From an uncultured Phascolarctobacterium sp. (GTDB lineage Bacteria > Bacillota > Negativicutes > Acidaminococcales > Acidaminococcaceae), in NCBI RefSeq assembly GCF_934190775.1, contig NZ_CAKPTG010000012.1, positions 1 through 64,000 on the forward strand: a DNA stretch of 64,000 bases, read 5' to 3'. The position numbers and the translations under genes were made by a program. The notes under the pieces are model-generated. The model saw only the letters and a program-made list of their open reading frames with translations. It was not told where the DNA came from and searched no databases. Positions 1 through 6,257 of this stretch are shown piece after piece. Every line of letters begins with the position of its first letter. Position 1 is the stretch's first letter.

Positions 1-35
1 ACAAGCAATATACTAAATAACTAATCATATGGCAC

Positions 36-74
36 AGGGGCTGTCGTACAAAAGTGCGGCAGCCTCTCTTTTTT
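36..74 (+). terminator. Rho-independent terminator of an upstream gene
   Basis: An 11-bp stem (36-46 with 57-67, two G·U pairs) is followed by a run of T. It ends a gene that lies to the left of the window. Confidence 0.65.
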
Positions 75-124
75 ATAGAAAAACTTGATATAAAAAATCT
101 CGAATTCTCGAAAGGAACAACACA

Positions 125-676
125 ATGAACTACAAAATCATCTGTTATCTTCTCTTTCTTCTGCTTGGCTTCGCCATCATCTTCATGGCCACCGTCGTCA
201 AGGCGCAACCGCTTCCCGGCACGTGCTACACTGCCAGGGTAGTACGCATCATTGACGGCGACACCATCACGGTCTATGATAATTCCGGCTGCTTTCACCG
301 CATCCGCCTCGCTATGATAGATGCTCCGGAAAAGGAACAGCCCTTTGGGGAAGAAGCAACCAACGCCTTAAGCGAGCTGCTGAAGCAAGGCACTGTCAGC
401 TTAAAGGTGCACTGCATTGATAAGTATAACCGCGAGGTTGCCTTTGTAAATTGCGACGGAAAGGACGTGAGCGCCGAGATGCTCAGAAAAGGCATGGCCA
501 TGCATTACCACATGGACTTTGATAACTGCGAAATATATGATAAATTTGAAGAAGCTGCCAAGCGCCACCGCCAAGGCTTGTGGGCGCAGGATAATATAGA
601 AACACCGTGGGATTATCGCCACCATCTTGCCAAAAGGAGACATAGCAATGTTCATAAAGACATTTTCCAAGCCTGA
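125..676 (+). CDS. Secreted thermonuclease-like protein (SNase fold)
   Basis: Staphylococcal nuclease family endonuclease, 183 aa, probably exported: residues 1-28 form a hydrophobic signal or anchor ending near VKA. The SNase core runs from about residue 36 to 165. The key residues of the family line up: Asp46 in IDGDT, Arg61, Asp66 and Glu69 in RLAMIDAPE, and Arg103 in KYNRE, matching Asp21, Arg35, Asp40, Glu43 and Arg87 of the S. aureus enzyme. An AAAGGAAC ribosome site precedes the ATG. Its 3' end overlaps the next gene by 29 bp, so the two are probably cotranscribed. Expected role is calcium-dependent cleavage of nucleic acid in the periplasm or outside the cell; this follows from the family. 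Confidence 0.85.
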   Translation: MNYKIICYLLFLLLGFAIIFMATVVKAQPLPGTCYTARVVRIIDGDTITVYDNSGCFHRIRLAMIDAPEKEQPFGEEATNALSELLKQGTVSLKVHCIDKYNREVAFVNCDGKDVSAEMLRKGMAMHYHMDFDNCEIYDKFEEAAKRHRQGLWAQDNIETPWDYRHHLAKRRHSNVHKDIFQA

Positions 677-971
677 TTACCCCGACGATTTAGAGCTGAC
701 AGACAATACGCTTGATGAAATCACTTACGAGGATAACCATTGGGATTACATGAACCGCTTCCCTGATTACATCAACAGCGATACGATTACCAGTATTGTT
801 TATGAGACCGGTGACTGGTACTTTTATACGAATGATAAATACGTAGACCATTACTTCGTCCTTGCCTTTGTAAACTGGTCCAAAATGCCAGTCATCCTTT
901 CCATGTGCGAAACTGAAGCAGAAGCGCAGGAGCAGATCAGGCTGCTGACGATAGAGCTGAACAATAAATAA
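648..971 (+). CDS. Hypothetical protein, small and acidic
   Basis: 107 aa, no recognised family. I chose the ATG at 648 over an in-frame TTG at 627 because an AAAGGAGA ribosome site lies 7 nt before it (633-640), inside the end of the nuclease gene. The protein is rich in Asp, Glu, Tyr and Trp and has no signal peptide or membrane segment. The overlap with the nuclease gene suggests translational coupling; a role linked to the nuclease is only inference. Confidence 0.65.
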   Translation: MFIKTFSKPDYPDDLELTDNTLDEITYEDNHWDYMNRFPDYINSDTITSIVYETGDWYFYTNDKYVDHYFVLAFVNWSKMPVILSMCETEAEAQEQIRLLTIELNNK

Positions 972-1015
972 AAAAATGCTCCGCCTACCCTAAAAAGAGT
1001 AAGCGGAGCATTTTT
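972..1015. terminator. Bidirectional terminator
   Basis: A 13-bp perfect stem (972-984 with 1003-1015) has A on its left and T on its right, so it can stop transcription from both sides. It closes the nuclease operon. Confidence 0.85.
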
Positions 1016-1134
1016 CTGTCGAAAAAAGCAGTAAAATAATAATGCTATAAATAATTTAGAAAGTTATGAGATTCTAACCGCGCGCAGACTTGTTTTTGCT
1101 ATAACTGCACCAAAAAACTACGCAAACCACCAGC

Positions 1135-1266
1135 CTAATAGTTTGGCCCAGCTACGCAACACTCAAGGTGCTTCGTGCTATGTCCTATGTATTTCACATC
1201 TTTTTTAGTCAGCTTGACAGTCTTCTCACTTTCACTGCAAATTGTGCAAACACCATCTGCACAAAT
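1135..1266 (-). other. Gap 1016-1279: short Cys-rich open frame, possibly a relic
   Basis: The gap between the nuclease operon and the GNAT gene holds no clear gene. On the minus strand a 43-codon frame (1135-1266) reads like protein, with a CTIC pair near its start and a LECC near its end. It follows a stop codon and lacks an ATG and a ribosome site. It could be the tail of a decayed zinc-binding protein or chance. Confidence 0.25.
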
Positions 1267-1279
1267 TCATCAGGTATGC

Positions 1280-1765
1280 TTAAAAAGACAGCCTCATCTG
1301 GTGCCAGACAACATTTCCATGCGTAGATTTTTCGGACACGCCTTCATCAACAAAGCCAAACTTCGCATAATACGGTACCAGCCTCTCCTTGCAGGTAAGC
1401 ACCAGGCCCTTGCGCCCCTGCAGCCTTGCATCTTCAATCGCGCGGCCAATCAGCTCACCGGCATATCCCTGCTTGCGATAAGCCGGAATAGTGTTGACGC
1501 CGAAAATCATCTGCCACGCCCCATTTTCATTGTGTAGCGTCGCATCTTCGTACATTACATCTGTCAGATCACGCTCATCTGTCACAAAACCATCTACAAA
1601 AGCAATCAGCTTTTCCGCCTCGTACATCAGCCAAAAGTGATTGCCATAATACTTCACCCTGTCAACAAATTCCTTGGCAGTCGCGGCCTCCGCCGGCGGA
1701 AAGCATTCTGCCTCCACTGCGGCAATCGCAGCAATATCCTCTTCATTTGCATATTTTATAATCAT
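1280..1765 (-). CDS. GNAT family N-acetyltransferase
   Basis: 161 aa, single-domain acetyl-CoA-dependent acyltransferase. The acetyl-CoA binding motif A is visible as VNTIPAYRKQGYAGELIG, followed by the usual helix and a C-terminal YYAKFGFVDEG segment typical of motif B. I start at the ATG at 1765 because a GGAGGGG ribosome site sits 8 nt upstream; an in-frame ATG 27 nt further out would place that site inside the gene. The substrate is unknown. The gene stands alone between the nuclease operon and the first Rpn copy. Confidence 0.8.
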   Translation of the reverse strand: MIIKYANEEDIAAIAAVEAECFPPAEAATAKEFVDRVKYYGNHFWLMYEAEKLIAFVDGFVTDERDLTDVMYEDATLHNENGAWQMIFGVNTIPAYRKQGYAGELIGRAIEDARLQGRKGLVLTCKERLVPYYAKFGFVDEGVSEKSTHGNVVWHQMRLSF

Positions 1766-1919
1766 AAGCTGTTCCCCTCCGGTAAAATTCATATTCTATT
1801 AATTATAGCATGAATCACCGTCTTGTTAAACAGCAAACACAATCTAAAGGCGCTTGCGACGATTTTGACGTGTAGTAAACGCCTCTGTAAGTGTAATATA
1901 TTTTTCTTTTTTCGAACTA

Positions 1920-1948
1920 TTGTTTTTATTCTTTGTATATGCTATAAT
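1920..1948 (+). promoter_or_regulatory. Promoter of leader RNA and rpn copy 1
   Basis: TTGTTT (1920-1925), 17-bp spacer, TATAAT (1943-1948) preceded by TGC, an extended -10 element. Transcription should start near 1955. Confidence 0.75.
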
Positions 1949-1954
1949 TACCTT

Positions 1955-2043
1955 AGTTGCATAGGTAGCCGCATTCCTGCGGAGCTTATGCCTGGTCATG
2001 CGGACCAGTGGCGCTTGTCGAGCTTTCGGCAGGCGCCTTTTTT
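1955..2043 (+). ncRNA. Structured leader RNA with terminator, rpn copy 1
   Basis: About 90 nt between the promoter and the Rpn gene can fold into three hairpins. P1 is a two-part stem (1959-1963 with 1987-1991, and 1969-1973 with 1978-1982). P2 is 1992-1997 with 2003-2008. P3 is an 11-bp stem with G·U pairs (2010-2020 with 2027-2037) followed by T6. P3 has the form of an intrinsic terminator. The product is either a free small RNA or an attenuator in front of rpn. No known riboswitch class is recognised. Confidence 0.55.
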
Positions 2044-2101
2044 CATCTGGCTGCTTATATATTTTCACCTGACTTTATGCTATAATCAAAGGAGGAAACA
2101 T

Positions 2102-2944
2102 ATGCAAAACCAAGTATCTAATCTTGACAAGCTCACTCTTTCCAACGATTTTCTGTTCAAGCACGTTATGCTCAGAAAGCGCATCTGCAAGCATATTCTG
2201 GAAGAACTTTTACACACCAAAATTGCAGACATCACCTATCTCGAAGCAGAACAGACGCTTGATGTTTATCCCGACAGCCATGGTATTCGCCTGGACGTCA
2301 GAATTGCTGACGACACCAATACGCATTACAATCTGGAAATGCAGGTAAAGAACCCTGTCAGCCGTACTGGTAAATTTCAGCTTCCTAAGCGTACCCGCTA
2401 CTATCAGGCCATGTTGGATACAGATATGCTGCAAAAGGGGCAGGATTATGACGAGCTTTCTCCTACCTATATAATCTTCTTCTGTCTGTTTGACTTCTTT
2501 AAGGATTCCCAGCGTATTTATACCTTTAAAAGACGTTGCCTGGAAAACATGGAGATTGAATTGGCAGATGAAGCTGCTATTATGTTTCTTAACACATTAG
2601 GCACTAAGGGCGATGTATCGCCGGATATTCAAAGCCTGTTTGACTACATTAACAACAACACAGTTACCAGCAACTTCACCCGCGAGGTTGCCGATACGAT
2701 TACGGAAATCAAGAATGATAAGAAAGTGAGGGATTCCTATATGACTTATGAAATGCGTATGAAGGATATTCGTGAAGAATCTCTTGCCGAAGGTGAAGCC
2801 AAAGGTGAAGCTAAAGGTGAAGCCAAAGAAAAACTTGCTACCGCCAAACGTCTTTTAAGCATGGGCTTGTCAGTACAGGATGTCGCCAAGGCCACTCTGC
2901 TTTCTGTTGAGCAGGTTGAAAAAATTAAGGCTGAATTAGCTTGA
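2102..2944 (+). CDS. Rpn family PD-(D/E)XK nuclease, copy 1
   Basis: 280 aa, recombination-promoting nuclease/putative transposase family. The start at 2102 is set by AAAGGAGGAAACAT directly before ATG; a longer upstream frame runs through the terminator hairpin and is rejected. The nuclease core shows Asp65 (IRLDVR) and the Glu79-x-Gln81 pair (LEMQV). Residues about 230-245 carry three GEAK four-residue repeats, followed by a short helical tail with a MGLSVQDVAKAT helix-turn-helix-like pattern. Rpn proteins are DNases, and in the Enterobacteriaceae members studied they act against phages and are inhibited by their own separately translated C-terminus. Nearly identical to the copy at 4352. 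Confidence 0.88.
   Translation: MQNQVSNLDKLTLSNDFLFKHVMLRKRICKHILEELLHTKIADITYLEAEQTLDVYPDSHGIRLDVRIADDTNTHYNLEMQVKNPVSRTGKFQLPKRTRYYQAMLDTDMLQKGQDYDELSPTYIIFFCLFDFFKDSQRIYTFKRRCLENMEIELADEAAIMFLNTLGTKGDVSPDIQSLFDYINNNTVTSNFTREVADTITEIKNDKKVRDSYMTYEMRMKDIREESLAEGEAKGEAKGEAKEKLATAKRLLSMGLSVQDVAKATLLSVEQVEKIKAELA
2741..2944 (+). CDS. Possible internal Rpn-S product, copy 1
   Basis: An in-frame ATG at 2741 follows a GTGAGGGA ribosome-site-like sequence (2726-2733) with suitable spacing. It would give a 67-aa protein made of the GEAK repeats and the variable C-terminus. This matches the gene-within-gene antitoxin described for Rpn proteins. Internal translation is inference; the reading frame and site are seen. 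Confidence 0.45.
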   Translation: MTYEMRMKDIREESLAEGEAKGEAKGEAKEKLATAKRLLSMGLSVQDVAKATLLSVEQVEKIKAELA

Positions 2945-2964
2945 TTCTCCCCCCTACCCCCACC

Positions 2965-2993
2965 GCCGTTCGCTGCCGCGAACGGCTTTTTTT
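2965..2993 (+). terminator. Terminator of rpn copy 1
   Basis: Nine-bp GC-rich stem (2965-2973 with 2978-2986), TGCC loop and T7. The same hairpin follows copy 2. Confidence 0.9.
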
Positions 2994-2995
2994 AT

Positions 2996-3032
2996 ACAAA
3001 AAATCTGCGCAAGCCTCAGCCTACGCAGATTT
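2996..3032 (-). terminator. Terminator of the minus-strand secreted protein gene
   Basis: Nine-bp stem (3001-3009 with 3024-3032). On the minus strand it is followed by a T run. Confidence 0.75.
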
Positions 3033-3071
3033 CTCAAAGCACAAAACAACAAAGCTGTTTCGCGTTACACC

Positions 3072-3836
3072 CTATTTTACTTCAATAGTAAGTTCCTGAC
3101 CATGTGGAATATTAGGATTCATAGCCTCCTTCAGCTCTTCCGGAGTTACACCCAAATCCACATTATCCCTAACCTCTACCTGAAAATCAGTGCCAGCCGG
3201 ATAGTTAATATTGCTACCCTTCATAAAAAGACCGCCAACCAGACTAACTGCAGCAGCAACAGCCACAGCACCGCCATCAGTTTTTCCCTTGCCTTCAAGG
3301 CCTTTTCTCAAAGGAACGGTTACATTGTTCAGCGTCTTTATTTCCTTACCTGCAATGCGCAGCACGCCTTTTCTGCCAAAGCCGCCCGCCTTTTGCACTT
3401 CATATACATAACCCATGCCAACGGTACCTTTAGGAATAACAACTACACCATTAATAATCAGATTTTCAGTAGTTCTGAATTCAACCTGTTGATTTTTCTT
3501 ATGAGTTTTAGAATTTGCTGCTTCGATAAGCTCAACATTAAGCATCGTTTGCTTAGGAATATAAATATGACCAGGTAAAACATTGGTAATGGCTACCTTT
3601 TGTGTAGCAGCCTGCTCTTGTTTTGCCTGCAGAGCCATTCTTTCCTTAAATGTCAGCTTTGATGTGTCAACTTCCTTAACCGGTTCTTCCTCCTCTGCAA
3701 ACGGGTCATACTTTTCGTCCACATTCACATAGCGGCTTGCCGGAGCAGCATAAGCCATAGGTAAGCACAAACCATTGACCATCATAATTCCGCTGATGAT
3801 TGCTGCTGCAAATTTCCCTGTTCTTTTCATTTTCAA
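3072..3836 (-). CDS. Secreted protein of unknown function
   Basis: 254 aa with a clear Sec signal peptide (residues 1-31, cleavage near AYA-AP). The mature part has an acidic Pro-Glu stretch (about 45-55), then a beta-rich region around IPKGTVGMGYVYEV and a Gly/Ala-rich, weakly hydrophobic segment near residues 190-205 (AVAVAAAVSLVGG) that may insert into or touch a membrane. I do not recognise the family. A GGGAAGGTG ribosome site precedes the ATG. The gene sits as a single unit between the two Rpn copies; nothing suggests it functions with them. Confidence 0.7.
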   Translation of the reverse strand: MKMKRTGKFAAAIISGIMMVNGLCLPMAYAAPASRYVNVDEKYDPFAEEEEPVKEVDTSKLTFKERMALQAKQEQAATQKVAITNVLPGHIYIPKQTMLNVELIEAANSKTHKKNQQVEFRTTENLIINGVVVIPKGTVGMGYVYEVQKAGGFGRKGVLRIAGKEIKTLNNVTVPLRKGLEGKGKTDGGAVAVAAAVSLVGGLFMKGSNINYPAGTDFQVEVRDNVDLGVTPEELKEAMNPNIPHGQELTIEVK

Positions 3837-3963
3837 ACACCTTCCCTTTTTATTTTGATATCTTATATGCTGCCCATATTATGCATAACAGATATCTGGT
3901 TAACATTATGTAGCCTACATATAATGAGGCTTTTTTGCAATTAGCTCGCATCGCTGTAGCTTT

Positions 3964-3992
3964 AAGATAAGTTTACTATATGATGCGGACAA
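3964..3992 (-). promoter_or_regulatory. Possible promoter of the secreted protein gene; gap 3837-4164
   Basis: On the minus strand TTGTCC (3987-3992), 17 bp, TATCTT (3964-3969). The rest of this AT-rich 330-bp gap shows no gene and no stable hairpin. Confidence 0.4.
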
Positions 3993-4169
3993 TATCTGTC
4001 TATCTAATCCATGTAGTACCATAAAATAAAAAATTTTCCCATCAAATTTTTATAACTTAAGTCATCAATACAAACTCATTTCGAATACTATTCGACACAC
4101 ATATCCATAATCCCTGCTTCACTCTAATCGCCTCTTTTATTTATAACATGATTTTCTTTTAGCAAACTA

Positions 4170-4198
4170 TTGTTTTTATTCTTTGTATATGCTATAAT
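4170..4198 (+). promoter_or_regulatory. Promoter of leader RNA and rpn copy 2
   Basis: Same TTGTTT-17-TATAAT promoter as for copy 1. Confidence 0.75.
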
Positions 4199-4204
4199 TA
4201 CCTT

Positions 4205-4293
4205 GGTTGCATAGGTAGCCGCATTCCTGCGGAGCTTATGCCTGGTCATGCGGACCAGTGGCGCTTGTCGAGCTTTCGGCAGGCGCCTTTTTT
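4205..4293 (+). ncRNA. Structured leader RNA with terminator, rpn copy 2
   Basis: Same three-hairpin RNA as at 1955-2043. The only base that differs between the two 891-bp copies is at its predicted 5' end. Confidence 0.55.
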
Positions 4294-4351
4294 CATCTGG
4301 CTGCTTATATATTTTCACCTGACTTTATGCTATAATCAAAGGAGGAAACAT

Positions 4352-5182
4352 ATGCAAAACCAAGTATCTAATCTTGACAAGCTCACTCTTTCCAACGATT
4401 TTCTGTTCAAGCACGTTATGCTCAGAAAGCGCATCTGCAAGCATATTCTGGAAGAACTTTTACACACCAAAATTGCAGACATCACCTATCTCGAAGCAGA
4501 ACAGACGCTTGATGTTTATCCCGACAGCCATGGTATTCGCCTGGACGTCAGAATTGCTGACGACACCAATACGCATTACAATCTGGAAATGCAGGTAAAG
4601 AACCCTGTCAGCCGTACTGGTAAATTTCAGCTTCCTAAGCGTACCCGCTACTATCAGGCCATGTTGGATACAGATATGCTGCAAAAGGGGCAGGATTATG
4701 ACGAGCTTTCTCCTACCTATATAATCTTCTTCTGTCTGTTTGACTTCTTTAAGGATTCCCAGCGTATTTATACCTTTAAAAGACGTTGCCTGGAAAACAT
4801 GGAGATTGAATTGGCAGATGAAGCTGCTATTATGTTTCTTAACACATTAGGCACTAAGGGCGATGTATCGCCGGATATTCAAAGCCTGTTTGACTACATT
4901 AACAACAACACAGTTACCAGCAACTTCACCCGCGAGGTTGCCGATACGATTACGGAAATCAAGAATGATAAGAAAGTGAGGGATTCCTATATGACTTATG
5001 AAATGCGTATGAAGGATATTCGTGAAGAATCTCTTGCCGAAGGTGAAGCCAAAGGAAAAGCCGAAGAAAAACTCGCTACCGCAAAGCGTCTTTTAAGCAT
5101 GGGCTTGTCAGTACAGGAAGTCGCCAAGGCCACTCTGCTTTCTGTTGAGCAGATTAAAAAGCTTAAGGCTGAACAAGCTTGA
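4352..5182 (+). CDS. Rpn family PD-(D/E)XK nuclease, copy 2
   Basis: 276 aa. Residues 1-234 are identical to copy 1, including the nuclease residues Asp65, Glu79 and Gln81. The repeat tract is shorter (GEAK then GKAE instead of three GEAK) and the last 35 residues differ at about seven positions (for example VQEVAKAT, IKKLKAEQA). The difference therefore lies in the part expected to form the Rpn-S antitoxin and dimer interface. Start chosen by the same AAAGGAGG site. Confidence 0.88.
   Translation: MQNQVSNLDKLTLSNDFLFKHVMLRKRICKHILEELLHTKIADITYLEAEQTLDVYPDSHGIRLDVRIADDTNTHYNLEMQVKNPVSRTGKFQLPKRTRYYQAMLDTDMLQKGQDYDELSPTYIIFFCLFDFFKDSQRIYTFKRRCLENMEIELADEAAIMFLNTLGTKGDVSPDIQSLFDYINNNTVTSNFTREVADTITEIKNDKKVRDSYMTYEMRMKDIREESLAEGEAKGKAEEKLATAKRLLSMGLSVQEVAKATLLSVEQIKKLKAEQA
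4991..5182 (+). CDS. Possible internal Rpn-S product, copy 2
   Basis: Same internal ATG and GTGAGGGA site as in copy 1, giving 63 aa. If both are made, the two short proteins differ in repeat number and could each prefer their own full-length partner. This is inference. Confidence 0.42.
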   Translation: MTYEMRMKDIREESLAEGEAKGKAEEKLATAKRLLSMGLSVQEVAKATLLSVEQIKKLKAEQA

Positions 5183-5203
5183 TCCTCTCCCACTACCCCC
5201 ACC

Positions 5204-5232
5204 GCCGTTCGCTGCCGCGAACGGCTTTTTTT
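5204..5232 (+). terminator. Terminator of rpn copy 2
   Basis: Same nine-bp hairpin (5204-5212 with 5217-5225) and T7 as after copy 1. Confidence 0.9.
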
Positions 5233-5242
5233 ACGCCCGCAC

Positions 5243-5286
5243 AAAAAAATCTCCCGCACGCTGCCAAACGCAGCTCGGGAGATTTT
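5243..5286 (-). terminator. Terminator of the smc-ftsY operon
   Basis: Eleven-bp stem (5246-5256 with 5276-5286) with an inner GCTG/CAGC pair. T7 follows on the minus strand. Confidence 0.85.
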
Positions 5287-5339
5287 CTACTATATCAATA
5301 TAAGCCAGGCCTCAACGCCTGTCGGCTGCAAGCAGCCTC

Positions 5340-6257
5340 TTATTTGCCGCTGTCAAACAGCGCTTCTACAAACTTATCCGGCTCAAAGGGGCGGAAATCC
5401 ATAATGCCTTCGCCTACGCCGATCCATTTAACTGGCAGTCCCAGCTCTTCCTTAATTGCCACAACCACACCGCCCTTGGCAGTGCCGTCGAGCTTCGTAA
5501 GTACAACGCCGGTAACCTTGGCAGTTTCCATGAAAACCTTAGCCTGGTTGATTGCATTCTGGCCGGTGGTAGCGTCCAGCACCAGGAAGGTTTCGTGCGG
5601 AGCTTCAGGAATTTCGCGCTTGATGATGCGGTGAATTTTTTCCAGCTCGTTCATCAAATTAGCCTTGTTGTGCAAGCGTCCTGCAGTATCAATAAAGAGG
5701 ATATCTGCCTTACGCGCAATAGCAGCCTTCATAGCATCAAAGACAACTGCCGCCGGGTCTGCACCCTCAGCGTGGCGGATAACGTCGCAATGTGCACGCT
5801 CGCCCCAGATTTGCAGCTGCTCGCCTGCTGCAGCGCGGAAGGTGTCACCTGCTGCCAATACAACCTTGTATTTGAACAGGGTGAAGTAGTTGGCCAGCTT
5901 GCCGATGGTAGTAGTCTTGCCTACGCCGTTAACACCAACAACAAGAATAACCGTCGGTTTAGCACCGATACGTGTACGTTGGCCGCTGTCAGCCAGCATC
6001 TCTGCCATATATTTCTTCAGGAAGGGAATAACATCCTCAGTCCCGCTGATTTCCTTCTTCTTCGCTGCCTTGCGCACTGCGTCAATCAGCTTTTCCGTAG
6101 TCTTTACGCCCACGTCCGCAGAAAGCAGAATCATTTCCAGCTCATCTAAAAAATCATCGTCAATCGTTGCAGACAGGCCTACAAGCTCCTGAATGCGGTC
6201 AGTGAAGTTGCGTCTTGTTTTAGACAGGCCTTCCTTTAAACGCTCAAAAAATCCCAT
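5340..6257 (-). CDS. ftsY: Signal recognition particle receptor FtsY
   Basis: 305 aa SRP-type GTPase that docks ribosome-SRP complexes at the inner membrane. The NG core is complete: helical N domain (residues 1-95), P-loop GVNGVGKTT (108-116), DTAGRLHNKANL, the LDATTGQNA region, TKLDGTAKGG and the closing GVGEG-DFRPFEP motif. The acidic A domain seen in proteobacterial FtsY is absent, as usual in Firmicutes. The ATG overlaps the smc stop codon by one base (TAATG), so the two are translationally coupled. Confidence 0.97.
   Translation of the reverse strand: MGFFERLKEGLSKTRRNFTDRIQELVGLSATIDDDFLDELEMILLSADVGVKTTEKLIDAVRKAAKKKEISGTEDVIPFLKKYMAEMLADSGQRTRIGAKPTVILVVGVNGVGKTTTIGKLANYFTLFKYKVVLAAGDTFRAAAGEQLQIWGERAHCDVIRHAEGADPAAVVFDAMKAAIARKADILFIDTAGRLHNKANLMNELEKIHRIIKREIPEAPHETFLVLDATTGQNAINQAKVFMETAKVTGVVLTKLDGTAKGGVVVAIKEELGLPVKWIGVGEGIMDFRPFEPDKFVEALFDSGK

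Larger units (their letters stand above)
1915..2805 (+). repeat. 891-bp duplicated segment, copy 1
   Basis: Identical to 4165-5055 except for one base (A at 1955, G at 4205). The segment covers promoter, leader RNA, ribosome site and the first 234 codons of the Rpn gene. It ends inside the GEAK repeat tract, where the two copies start to differ. Confidence 0.95.
4165..5055 (+). repeat. 891-bp duplicated segment, copy 2
   Basis: Second copy of 1915-2805, one mismatch. No terminal inverted repeats or target-site duplication are apparent at its ends. Confidence 0.95.

Noticed and set aside
2078..2086. Second TGC-TATAAT box just before the rpn ribosome site as promoter
   Set aside because: Transcription would start inside the ribosome site and no -35 box is visible.
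1823..2101. N-terminal extension of Rpn copy 1
   Set aside because: It reads through promoter, leader hairpins and terminator; the same sequence before copy 2 is joined to a different upstream frame.
1915..5055. Insertion sequence carrying the Rpn gene
   Set aside because: Despite the family's transposase label, no terminal inverted repeats or target duplications are seen at the ends of the duplicated block.
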